DNA of 15,595 nucleotides from Gemmatimonadota bacterium. Its GTDB lineage: Bacteria; Latescibacterota; UBA2968; UBA8231. The notes under the pieces were generated by a model. It was given only the letters and a program-made list of their open reading frames with translations, searched no databases and had not been told where the DNA came from. The DNA is taken from contig JAPOYQ010000045.1 of NCBI GenBank assembly GCA_026706505.1, forward strand, positions 1-15,595, read 5' to 3'. Positions 7,224-14,231 of this stretch are shown in pieces (within the stretch, counting starts at the first letter, position 1; the number at the start of each line of letters is the position of its first letter). A program made the translations under genes and the position numbers.

Positions 7224-8603
7224 GTGGACCCCATAGCAGAACTGGCCGAATTCGACCGCGAGACCGTCGCCCAAGCCAAAGCCGTCGAGCAGCGCATCCA
7301 AGACGAAGGTCTTGCAGCCGGGCACACCATCCGCGACGTGCGCGTCTTCCGGGTGCTAATGCCTTGGGTTGGAACCAAGCGCTGGGATGGCTCGGCCGAA
7401 AGTTTTACCTTCGCCGAGTTTGAGACCGATAAAGGCTTGGTCGGCATTGCCGAGGGAGCCAATGCGGACGCCGAAGAATTAAAGGGCAACGTCCTGGGCA
7501 AAAATCCTTTTGACCCAAGCATCCGCGCCGATATGGGCCTGGCCTACTGGGACCTAATCGGCAAAATCGCCAACCGACCGTTGAGCCAGTACTTGCACGA
7601 ATGCTTCGCACTGGAAACCCCCTTGGCAGAGCGCGTGCCCATGTCGGCCTACACTTGGTATCGCTTCCCCGACCTCAACGGCGAAAACGCCGTTACCTTT
7701 GAGAGTTACCCATCCTACGTACAGGAGATTATCCGCACCCACGGCTTCCAAAACATCAAGCTCTCGATGTGCGATTTTGAACCGCAGCACTACGTGGAAT
7801 TGGTGCGCAACATCCGCGCAGCCGTGGGGTCGGACGTGGACATTCGCGTCGATCCACACGCTTCTTGGGGCGAGGCGCAGGCGCTGCGCTTTATGCGCGA
7901 GGTCGAGGACTACCATCCGGAGTGGATTGAGGAACCAGTAGGCGGGCGTTTCGCTCACATCTTCCGCGCCGGCCATCGCCTGCGGCTGTTGAGCACCATA
8001 CCAATCTCGTCGCACGCTTGGCTGCCGCCTCTAGTACCGCATCCCAGCCCCAAGGGTCGCTACGGCGATGATGCCTTAGACGCAGAGCTGGATCTGGACG
8101 CGCTACGTCGCTGGCAGCCAGCCGACATTTCCGCTCCCGACGCCTACGCAGGACCGCTGGCGCTCAAGCGCTACTACGACGCGGCGCGCTTTCTGGGCAT
8201 GGGAATCGGCATGCACAGCGCTTATGAACTGGGACCGGCGATGGCGATCCGCCTACACATCGCCGCCTTCTCCTTTCCCTACGAAATGCCCTATCACATC
8301 GTCTGGGGGAGGGACCGCGCCTTCCCGCCCTTCTCGGCGCACGCGATCGACGCGCATTACAACCAGTGGGCTGGCGACGTGATCTGCGGCGGCAAAATGG
8401 CCTATGACCAAGGGTTCCTCACCGTGCCCACGGGGCCAGGGCTAGGCATCGAACTCGATCCCGAGCGCCTGCGCCACTACGCCTTTAGCGAAGAAAAGGC
8501 CGAGGCCCATACCCACCACATCGAACAGATTCGTGCAACCCATCTCGACGCGCTAGGCTGGCGAGTGGAGCGCAGCGGCTGGCGACGCTATCGGACGCGC
8601 TAG
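7224..8603 (+). CDS. Enolase-superfamily enzyme, glucarate-dehydratase-like, with altered active-site residues
   Basis: A 459-aa enolase-superfamily protein. Metal ligands D210 (RVDPHASWG) and E236 (IEEPV) are clear, and D301 (PADIS) with H331 (GMHS) form the Asp-His dyad seen in glucarate dehydratases and relatives. Two positions depart from the usual pattern. The strand-2 base motif reads K179-L-S181, so the second Lys of K-x-K is Ser. The third-ligand segment reads IPISSHAW, where glucarate dehydratase has a conserved Asn; by my hand alignment H264 takes that place. A 35-residue helical extension precedes the capping domain. The start is GTG 7224 with GGAG 9 nt upstream. It diverges from the protease operon and converges, 17 nt apart, on the discoidin-protein gene. 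Dehydration or epimerisation of an acid sugar is likely, but these substitutions make the exact reaction uncertain. Confidence 0.88.
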   Translation: MDPIAELAEFDRETVAQAKAVEQRIQDEGLAAGHTIRDVRVFRVLMPWVGTKRWDGSAESFTFAEFETDKGLVGIAEGANADAEELKGNVLGKNPFDPSIRADMGLAYWDLIGKIANRPLSQYLHECFALETPLAERVPMSAYTWYRFPDLNGENAVTFESYPSYVQEIIRTHGFQNIKLSMCDFEPQHYVELVRNIRAAVGSDVDIRVDPHASWGEAQALRFMREVEDYHPEWIEEPVGGRFAHIFRAGHRLRLLSTIPISSHAWLPPLVPHPSPKGRYGDDALDAELDLDALRRWQPADISAPDAYAGPLALKRYYDAARFLGMGIGMHSAYELGPAMAIRLHIAAFSFPYEMPYHIVWGRDRAFPPFSAHAIDAHYNQWAGDVICGGKMAYDQGFLTVPTGPGLGIELDPERLRHYAFSEEKAEAHTHHIEQIRATHLDALGWRVERSGWRRYRTR

Positions 8604-8620
8604 GCTCTTTTAAGGAAAGT

Positions 8621-10966
8621 TCAATAGACCACTGAGACCACGCGCCGGATGCGCTGCTGATGGGCATCTCCATCGAGGTGGAGCTCGAGCAAATAGAGGC
8701 CGGGCGGCACCAGTTGCCCTACTTGGTCGCGGCCATCCCAAGTGAGGTCCTGAGCACCCGCGGTAACAGCTTGCGAGCGCTCGACGAGTTCGTGGCCGGC
8801 CAAGTCGTAGAGCCGCAGGTGCCAAGGGCGCGGTTCGAGGATATTGATCACGTCGGCGCGGATGGCAAGCGCGTCGTTTATGCCGTCGCCGTTGGGCGTC
8901 AGCACTGCGGTGTCGAAGACGACGTTGAGCAGAAGGTCGCGGGCGACGGGCAGACCGACGACGTTGGTGCTGCTGGCGACTTGGTCGGTAGCATCCCCAG
9001 GATCGACGCGCTGGCGGCTGGCTTCCTCAGTGCGCGCGTCTTGGATGAAAAGGACGAAGGGGGTGGACTGCTGGAAGACCTGGGCGGCAAAGCGCAATTC
9101 GACGAGGTCGTTGTCGCGCAACGGCTGGGGGAAGGTCACCGCAAACCCAGCTTCGACCGGCTGGTCTGTGACCTCTAAGGGCTCGTCGTTGACCAAGGCG
9201 CGAATAAAGCGCGTCGGCGTCGGCGTCTCCAAGACGAGGCGGTCGAACCCAGATGCCTTGGTCTCGCGCGGGCGCAAAAAGAAGCGGAACTCGGTTTCCT
9301 CACCCGGCAGGACTTGGGTCGGGAAAATCTCGCTGACAGCGCGCTGGGATAGCGGATCGCTAAATGCAATGCTGAGTTCGTCGAGTTGCAGTGCCACCGC
9401 TGGATCTGCGGTGACCATCCGCATCTGGATCTGGGCGTAGCGCCGTGGCGAGGGCGACTGGAACTCTTGGCCGGAGAAGGCGTAGAGCTTGCTCCACGCA
9501 CTCCAGTCGCCGCCGATGACTCGGGAGGTGTCAATAGGCCCTTTGAAGCTGGAAATCAGCTTGTCGTAGCGCCTCTTGGTGACTTCCTTGCCGTTCTTGT
9601 CGTAGTAGGTGAGGAGGTTTTCGACCTCGTTACCGGAGCGGCTGCGTATTTCCAGCCGGGTGCCCGGCGGAATGTCGGCCTCCCAGGATAGGGCATTGAG
9701 GCTTTTAGGACTTTGGAAGTCCATGATGTGCGAGAGAAATTCCAGATTCTGCGGGAAGCCCTCACCGAATACCTGGAGTTCCTCGGCGAAGCCCCGGAAG
9801 ACCCAGCGATTGCTCGCGTCCCAGCTCTTCCACAGCACCCGGATAAAGCGTGTAGGCACTAGCCCGAACTCGTGGGTGGCGGCACCGATTACTTTTTTGA
9901 CGTGTTCGCTAGCAGTGCCGGAATAGTACTTCTGCCAGATTAAGGTACCATCGGGTGCCACGGAACCGTCGGAACCAAGTACCTCATAGAAATTGAACCC
10001 AAAGGAGCGCCGGGTAACGAAGAAAGCAATGACCCGACCGCTACCCGCGGTAATGCCACCGCCGGGCCGAGCGACCACGCCGCCGACGATTTTGAGCTTA
10101 TCGACAAAGTAGGTGGCCCCCAAGTCGAGGACGATATGCGAAAAGACGTCGCGCTCGGCTTGGATGGTGCGCCGCACGAACCAACGAGTGGAGAGATCGC
10201 CGTCAATGAGCACTCGGGCGTTGCCCAACGGAATGAGGTCTTGGGTGACAAACGCATCGAGAACGACTTCGAGGTTGCCGCCGCGTTCGAGTGTCCCCAA
10301 GGCCAGATTGTCGCCCAGCGCTTCGACCTCGACTTCGACAAGGCGGGTATTCGGTTCGAGGGCGAGCAAGTCCAAGCGCACGTACTGGATCGGCGTGTGG
10401 AAGGACTGGTCAAGTTCATAGGTAATCTCGTAGCGGGTGTTCTCCTTAAAGCGCTCGCGCTGGCGATAGACGACGGTCCCGGCAATGGGATTATCGACCT
10501 CGTCAACGGCGTGTTCGCCGGTGGAAAGCAGCAGGTCAAAAAGCGCTGGGGCCGGTCCTTCGGGATCGAAGATCAGCTTGACGCGGCGAGCGGAGACGCC
10601 CCGGCCCAAATCGACTTCAATGTTCCAGCTTTCGGGAGGATCGTCCAGATGTGGGTGCCAGCCAGTGGAAAGATCGCCATCCATGACCAACGGCGCGTCT
10701 CGTAGGTTGGAACCAGCGCGGCGGATGCCGCCGCCAAAAGCCGAGGCATTGAGGGCTGCATTGATATTGCGGCGGGCAGCGATGGGCTTGAGCCCACCCT
10801 GTGGAGTCAACTCGACCGTGCCGGGCAGCGGCCAAGCCTGCCAGTCGCGGCGGGAGGCAAAGCGAAGCTCGTCGGCACTTGCCGGGGATACGCTGAAAAA
10901 GGCGCAAACAACCACGCACCCCGTGAATAAGACGGATCGCCCAAGGCATCGCTCGCTGGAATCCAT
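8621..10966 (-). CDS. Secreted protein with two discoidin-like domains and a FlgD-like C-terminal domain
   Basis: A 781-aa exported protein. Residues 1-31 form a Sec signal peptide: charged start, hydrophobic core, and cleavage after A-S-A before D32. Two F5/8-type-C (discoidin)-like segments follow, at about 85-217 (MDGDLSTGWH, then a D-L-G strand) and 245-402 (IDGDLSTRWF, then LDLGATYFVDKL). Such domains usually bind sugars or surfaces. The middle, about 403-680, is beta-rich and unassigned. The last 100 residues carry TPNGDGIND (690-698) and a FlgD-like Ig pattern (TWDGRD, then PPGLYLLEL), common at the ends of secreted proteins and related to C-terminal sorting domains. I chose ATG 10966 with AGGG 6 nt upstream; a TTG at 10999 would add 11 polar residues and spoil the signal peptide. 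It lies 36 nt downstream of the repeat-protein gene, so the two are probably co-expressed. Probably an adhesive or envelope protein; no enzymatic motif is seen. Confidence 0.85.
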   Translation of the reverse strand: MDSSERCLGRSVLFTGCVVVCAFFSVSPASADELRFASRRDWQAWPLPGTVELTPQGGLKPIAARRNINAALNASAFGGGIRRAGSNLRDAPLVMDGDLSTGWHPHLDDPPESWNIEVDLGRGVSARRVKLIFDPEGPAPALFDLLLSTGEHAVDEVDNPIAGTVVYRQRERFKENTRYEITYELDQSFHTPIQYVRLDLLALEPNTRLVEVEVEALGDNLALGTLERGGNLEVVLDAFVTQDLIPLGNARVLIDGDLSTRWFVRRTIQAERDVFSHIVLDLGATYFVDKLKIVGGVVARPGGGITAGSGRVIAFFVTRRSFGFNFYEVLGSDGSVAPDGTLIWQKYYSGTASEHVKKVIGAATHEFGLVPTRFIRVLWKSWDASNRWVFRGFAEELQVFGEGFPQNLEFLSHIMDFQSPKSLNALSWEADIPPGTRLEIRSRSGNEVENLLTYYDKNGKEVTKRRYDKLISSFKGPIDTSRVIGGDWSAWSKLYAFSGQEFQSPSPRRYAQIQMRMVTADPAVALQLDELSIAFSDPLSQRAVSEIFPTQVLPGEETEFRFFLRPRETKASGFDRLVLETPTPTRFIRALVNDEPLEVTDQPVEAGFAVTFPQPLRDNDLVELRFAAQVFQQSTPFVLFIQDARTEEASRQRVDPGDATDQVASSTNVVGLPVARDLLLNVVFDTAVLTPNGDGINDALAIRADVINILEPRPWHLRLYDLAGHELVERSQAVTAGAQDLTWDGRDQVGQLVPPGLYLLELHLDGDAHQQRIRRVVSVVY

Positions 10967-11002
10967 GATTCGCCCTGCCCCTGGATAGAGTGGATTCAAA
11001 CG

Positions 11003-11767
11003 CTACTTCTGTAAGACGCTGCCCGCGCCATTGCGGTCCCAAATCCCCACTGCGCCGTTGCGCTGCCCATCGGCCCCCAAGAAGACGAGGTGAGTTCCAT
11101 TCGCAGCGTTGACGTGCAAACCACCGTTGCCGCCGGCACCCGCACCCGCGTAGATCAGGTTCTCGCCGGTGCGGCTATTGATCAGCAGGCCACCATTTTG
11201 CGACGAATCGGCACCAGCGAGGAAGATGTTGACGCCTGCGGCATTGTTGGCCATCAGCAAGCCACTGCCTTCATCTTCACCCGCAGCGATGAGCAAATTG
11301 CCGAGCGCACTCCGCAGGGCCAAGTGGCCACTGCCGACCTCGCTCGCGCCTAGGTATGCCAACTGCTCACCCGCGGCGTTGTACACCTGCAACGCACCCC
11401 CCTCTTGATCGCTACTTACAAGCGAGACCAGCGGCGCGCCAGTAGCCGTGTTGACCACGAGCAAGCCGTGGCCGGCCGCATCGCTACTAAGGCTAACCCC
11501 ACCCTGACCGCGGCCAGCCCCCACCCACAAAGCGCCATTCTGGCGCTCGTCAGCCGTAGCCACGAACACAGGTTGTCCCTCGTCATTGAGAATTTCAATA
11601 GCGCGGGCGCGGACCACATCGGCCCCGGATGCCGTACTCATCAAGGCAGTGCTCAGCGACGCGCTCAGCACAATCGCAATGTCGGTTAGGGCCAGCGCGG
11701 CCAGCAGCGCCAAGAGGCGGCGGCCAATGTAGCGTTCTAAAGAAGCGTAGGGTTGAAAGGCGCGCAT
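11003..11767 (-). CDS. Membrane-anchored protein of 23-residue tandem repeats, predicted beta-solenoid
   Basis: A 254-aa protein of no family I can name. A charged N-terminus precedes a hydrophobic segment at about 17-42 (LLALLAALALTDIAIVLSA), either an uncleaved membrane anchor or a signal sequence. From about residue 56 to the end it consists of roughly eight and a half repeats of 23 residues (one of 22). The pattern is L-x-hydrophobic-x-N/S-x-x-G-x-x-L-hydrophobic-x-hydrophobic-x-A-x-x-x-x-x-G-G, with a near-invariant Gly at position 8 and a Gly-rich turn at the end. Alternating hydrophobics with Gly turns at a fixed period suggest a stacked beta-solenoid. The repeats differ in DNA, so they are old rather than slippage products. 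ATG 11767 has GAGG 7 nt upstream. The secreted discoidin protein follows in the same direction, suggesting a surface complex; this is inference. Confidence 0.85.
   Translation of the reverse strand: MRAFQPYASLERYIGRRLLALLAALALTDIAIVLSASLSTALMSTASGADVVRARAIEILNDEGQPVFVATADERQNGALWVGAGRGQGGVSLSSDAAGHGLLVVNTATGAPLVSLVSSDQEGGALQVYNAAGEQLAYLGASEVGSGHLALRSALGNLLIAAGEDEGSGLLMANNAAGVNIFLAGADSSQNGGLLINSRTGENLIYAGAGAGGNGGLHVNAANGTHLVFLGADGQRNGAVGIWDRNGAGSVLQK
11208..11602 (-). repeat. 69-nt coding repeats (23-residue protein repeats)
   Basis: This stretch encodes the most regular units of the repeat protein. Successive units start at LVVNTATG, LQVYNAAG, LALRSALG, LMANNAAG, LLINSRTG and LHVNAANG, then a partial VGIWDRNG; the last units extend beyond this range to the end of the gene. 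The period is 69 nt with one unit of 66 nt. Limits are approximate because the outer units are degenerate. Confidence 0.6.
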
Positions 11768-11804
11768 AAGTATCCTCTCGATAAAAAGCGGTTTTGTATG
11801 GGTG

Positions 11805-11841
11805 TTGGCTATCGTATGAGCGTAATGCCACCGATAGCTAA
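11805..11841. repeat. Inverted repeat, possible operator, upstream of the repeat-protein gene
   Basis: TTGGCTATCG at 11805-11814 and CGATAGCTAA at 11832-11841 are 10-nt arms with one mismatch, separated by 17 nt. Their centres are about 27 nt apart, close to two and a half helical turns. The element starts 38 nt upstream of the start codon of the repeat-protein gene, where a regulator could bind. Confidence 0.4.
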
Positions 11842-12073
11842 AGCAATCGGCTTTACCCTCTCTGGCCCTACCGCCGCGACCCGGCCTGAGACGAACCGGA
11901 GGAGTATACGAGACCCATTACAACCGCACTGGCTGCTTGGCGTAGAAACCGTCGCCGTCTCTACTGGCCTCCTCCCCATCCTGCCGCAGCACCGTCTGGC
12001 ATTGGGGATGGGTACTGCTCGGCGAACGCCAGGAGCGGTAGAGGCAACAGACGTTGCGTACCACCCGCCCCGA

Positions 12074-12114
12074 AGGTTGAGCCGAGCAGGCGCTGAAGGT
12101 CGGGTGCTCAACCT
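12074..12114. repeat. Inverted repeat/stem-loop downstream of the DUF262 gene
   Basis: AGGTTGAGC (12074-12082) and GCTCAACCT (12106-12114) are perfect 9-nt complements enclosing 23 nt; a further CGA/TCG pairing (12083-12085 with 12100-12102) can extend the stem across a bulge. It lies about 50 nt past the stop of the minus-strand DUF262 gene. No T-run follows on either strand, so an intrinsic terminator is doubtful. Confidence 0.4.
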
Positions 12115-12162
12115 GCCAAAAGGGATACCGTCCACATGGAACCGCGTCAAGTTGGAACCTAC

Positions 12163-13860
12163 TCAGAAATTGACTCTCCAGATACCTGTAGCTTGTCTAG
12201 CCATCCATGCTTGGTGTGAATGGATCTTCTCCACGGTCCAAGCATCAAAATCTTCTGCCAGCTTGCGCGTTATTGCGAAGTCGCTCTTCTCGTAGATCGC
12301 TCGCTTTTCGGCGTATCCCGAGTTGCCCAAATCGCGATTGTCTGCGGTCGTCAAGAGCGTCATGTTACCTAGATGATAAGTAGAAGCCTCCCGCTGTTGA
12401 TCGTCGAACTGGAGCCAGTCGTCGCTCGGATTTTCTGGCAGCACGTGCTCAATGCTGTACTTCGCGCTCTCGAATCCAAAGTGCTGCCCCGACAACTGCG
12501 CTTCTAGCCGGAATAGTATAAAGCGCACGACTTTATTGTTGCGTGCGCTAGTTGTTCGCAGGGCCTTGTCTGCAAACGCCGCCCTGAATTCCGCGTCCGT
12601 GGGATAGACTGGCCGCAGCTTTGCAATCGCTGCCTGCACGCTGACGATTTCGCCTGCCGATAGCTCGCGGGCAATCTGGTTATACACAACCTCCTGCTCG
12701 TTGCTTTGGCGTCCACAAATCACGTTGTAGCGAAACGACACTACTGCGATAGCCTGCAAGAAACGTCCAAAGCTGGCGCGGTCGCGTTCCGCGAATTGCT
12801 CAAATGCGGCCAGCAATAGCGCTAACGGCTGACGCACGTTGAACATCTGCAACTGGGCCAGACTTGCGCGCTCTTCTGCTGTCCAAGAGTCGTCCTCCGG
12901 GCTGCGCAGAGCCGAATACACCCTTGCGTGCCTGTCCATATCGCGGATCAACTGAAACACCTTGGCCCTATCGCGGATGGCACTGCGCATGGTTTTGAAC
13001 AAGTCCGCCTTGCGCACCAGCCTGTTGCGGCTGTTCCAGAAGACCCGCAAGAACTCGGGAAAACTCTCACTTCCCAGCAGCCCGACGACATCCTCCCAGC
13101 GGCTTTCCAAGTTGTTGATATCCGATTCGTGCGCATTGCCACGCGAGACGACGGAGAATAAGTAATTCTTCAGCAAATCGGTAGCGGACAAGCGTACGCC
13201 GCGAGCATTCAGGGTCTCAAATACTTTGAAGGCATTTAATTCGTCGGTCACGGTGATGATCGTAAAAAACAACTTATCTACCGCGACATCGACAAAGCGC
13301 GCAACAGACTCACCGTCATCACCTGATCGTTCCTTGATGCGCTCCCTGAACCAGAGAAACGCCCGGCGCAGCAGATGTTCCGATGCGTCCAATACCCTTG
13401 GCGGCAGACTCTCTAAGGGGACTAGGTAATTCTGGTAAAAGCGATCGTTATGCCGATTTAGTGTCAGCTTGGAGCGCGGCACTAAGCTCACTGGGTCCAA
13501 ATAGCCGATGTAATTGCTACGCAACTGCTCTGCGCGCCTACGTTGTGGGTCAGTCGGGTCAGCCGACACGGCTAAGTCCGTCAGATGCGCTACCGCAGCC
13601 AGCATCAACAGGCTCAGCGTGGTCATACGCTGCTGTCCATCGATGATATCGAATGCCCTGTTGTCCGCCGATTGCAGTACTAGATAGCCCATGTAATGAG
13701 CGGGTTCTGGGTCCTCGCCGAACAGCGCAACAAGATCCTGCCACAGATCATCCCACTCATCGCCCCCCCAGGAATAGTCGCGTTGGAACAGCGGTACGCG
13801 ATAACTCATCCCATTGCCCATAAGTTGGCGAAACGTGCTGTTAGTGGTATTGAAGTTCAT
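12163..13860 (-). CDS. DUF262/DUF1524 protein, GmrSD-type nuclease (candidate type IV restriction/defence)
   Basis: A 565-aa protein with DUF262 at the N-terminus and DUF1524 at the C-terminus, the two halves of GmrS and GmrD, which cleave modified phage DNA using nucleotide hydrolysis. DUF262 marks are VPLFQRDYSW (22-31) and the DGQQR motif (IDGQQRMTTL, 73-82). DUF1524 carries an HNH-type site: IEHVLP (H472) and LGNMTLL (about 497-503) followed by NRDLGN. Both active sites look intact and the length is typical of single-chain members. I chose ATG 13860; a TTG two codons earlier also fits. The Shine-Dalgarno is poor, and a short upstream frame overlaps the start as ATGA. GC is about 50-55 % in two 60-nt samples against 60-63 % in neighbours, hinting at acquisition. 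It stands alone, without methylase or helicase. Defence is inferred from family, not shown. Confidence 0.9.
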   Translation of the reverse strand: MNFNTTNSTFRQLMGNGMSYRVPLFQRDYSWGGDEWDDLWQDLVALFGEDPEPAHYMGYLVLQSADNRAFDIIDGQQRMTTLSLLMLAAVAHLTDLAVSADPTDPQRRRAEQLRSNYIGYLDPVSLVPRSKLTLNRHNDRFYQNYLVPLESLPPRVLDASEHLLRRAFLWFRERIKERSGDDGESVARFVDVAVDKLFFTIITVTDELNAFKVFETLNARGVRLSATDLLKNYLFSVVSRGNAHESDINNLESRWEDVVGLLGSESFPEFLRVFWNSRNRLVRKADLFKTMRSAIRDRAKVFQLIRDMDRHARVYSALRSPEDDSWTAEERASLAQLQMFNVRQPLALLLAAFEQFAERDRASFGRFLQAIAVVSFRYNVICGRQSNEQEVVYNQIARELSAGEIVSVQAAIAKLRPVYPTDAEFRAAFADKALRTTSARNNKVVRFILFRLEAQLSGQHFGFESAKYSIEHVLPENPSDDWLQFDDQQREASTYHLGNMTLLTTADNRDLGNSGYAEKRAIYEKSDFAITRKLAEDFDAWTVEKIHSHQAWMARQATGIWRVNF

Positions 13861-13922
13861 ATGCAAAACACTTTCACCACCTCGTCCCCGAGGTGGTTGA
13901 TGAAGTACTCTACCGATGGCAT
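13857..13922 (-). CDS. Short frame (21 aa) overlapping the DUF262 gene start, leader peptide or remnant
   Basis: ATG at 13922 opens a 21-codon frame reading MPSVEYFINHLGDEVVKVFCI, a protein-like rather than random composition. Its TGA overlaps the DUF262 ATG as ATGA, the arrangement of translationally coupled genes. The frame is open further upstream to a TAG at 13998-14000 (46 codons in all), so it could be the tail of a lost gene. No Shine-Dalgarno precedes the ATG. Either a leader, a remnant of a former operon partner, or chance. Confidence 0.25.
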   Translation of the reverse strand: MPSVEYFINHLGDEVVKVFCI

Positions 13923-14231
13923 TTTTATATTCAACAACGCTCGATACTGCCTACTCCGGCTACTGCTGCTTTTCAGGACGTAGAGGCTGACATCTCCCTA
14001 GGCGATGGGGGAACTGACCCCCAGACGTCGTTTTGGTGTTCTAATCTCAAACTTACGCAAGGAAGAGGCCAATGGCCAAGATCGAGGAATACGGACCAGC
14101 CAACAGCCTAGGCGGAACATGATCAAATTCACGTCCACCTTGCAGACGCTTTTGCGCAACGAGGAGTTCGCGGCCGGGCAGGAGTCAAGCAAAGGTACCG
14201 ACGAAATGCGACGCGCTGGAAAGGATTTTGT
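13867..14231. other. 365-nt divergent gap between the DUF262 and acylase genes
   Basis: It must contain promoters for both genes. On the minus strand TATAAA (13924-13929) resembles a -10 box but has no -35 partner. On the plus strand TGGGGG/CCCCCA (14006-14011 with 14018-14023) can form a 6-bp hairpin without an adjoining T-run. Three short plus-strand frames occur: 14005-14253 (82 codons, no ribosome site), 14072-14122 (16 codons behind GGAAGAGG) and 14119-14253 (44 codons, overlapping the previous stop as ATGA). None resembles a known protein. No RNA gene was seen. Confidence 0.5.
13876..13897 (-). promoter_or_regulatory. Hairpin just upstream of the DUF262 start
   Basis: ACCACCTCG (13876-13884) and CGAGGTGGT (13889-13897) form a perfect 9-bp stem with a 4-nt loop. 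In the minus-strand transcript it lies 15 nt before the DUF262 ATG, and its stem contains the only purine-rich GAGG, so it could restrain translation. It also lies inside the 21-codon frame. Confidence 0.45.

Larger units (their letters stand above)
11768..12162. other. 395-nt non-coding gap between the repeat-protein gene and the DUF262 gene
   Basis: No convincing gene: frames that stay open here give Arg/Pro/Ser-rich translations without Shine-Dalgarno sites or recognisable domains. It lies upstream of the repeat-protein gene and downstream of the DUF262 gene, so it should hold a minus-strand promoter and perhaps a terminator. Two inverted repeats (11805-11841 and 12074-12114) are listed separately. 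I found no promoter match good enough to place. Confidence 0.6.

Noticed and set aside
8604..8620. Terminator between the convergent enolase-family and discoidin-protein genes.
   Set aside because: Only 17 nt, with no stem and no T-run of length; nothing to support it.
12074..12114. Integron attC-like site, since the arms read GTTGAGC and GCTCAAC, matching GTTRRRY and RYYYAAC.
   Set aside because: The order is reversed: a real attC runs RYYYAAC then GTTRRRY. No integrase, cassette array or second pair of sites is near.
11809..12150. 113-codon minus-strand frame as a gene.
   Set aside because: Arg/Pro/Ser-rich translation, no recognisable domain, no ribosome site; looks like a GC-rich chance frame.
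14006..14023. TGGGGG/CCCCCA hairpin as an intrinsic terminator or insertion-sequence end.
   Set aside because: Stem is only 6 bp, no adjoining T-run, no matching partner end or target duplication.
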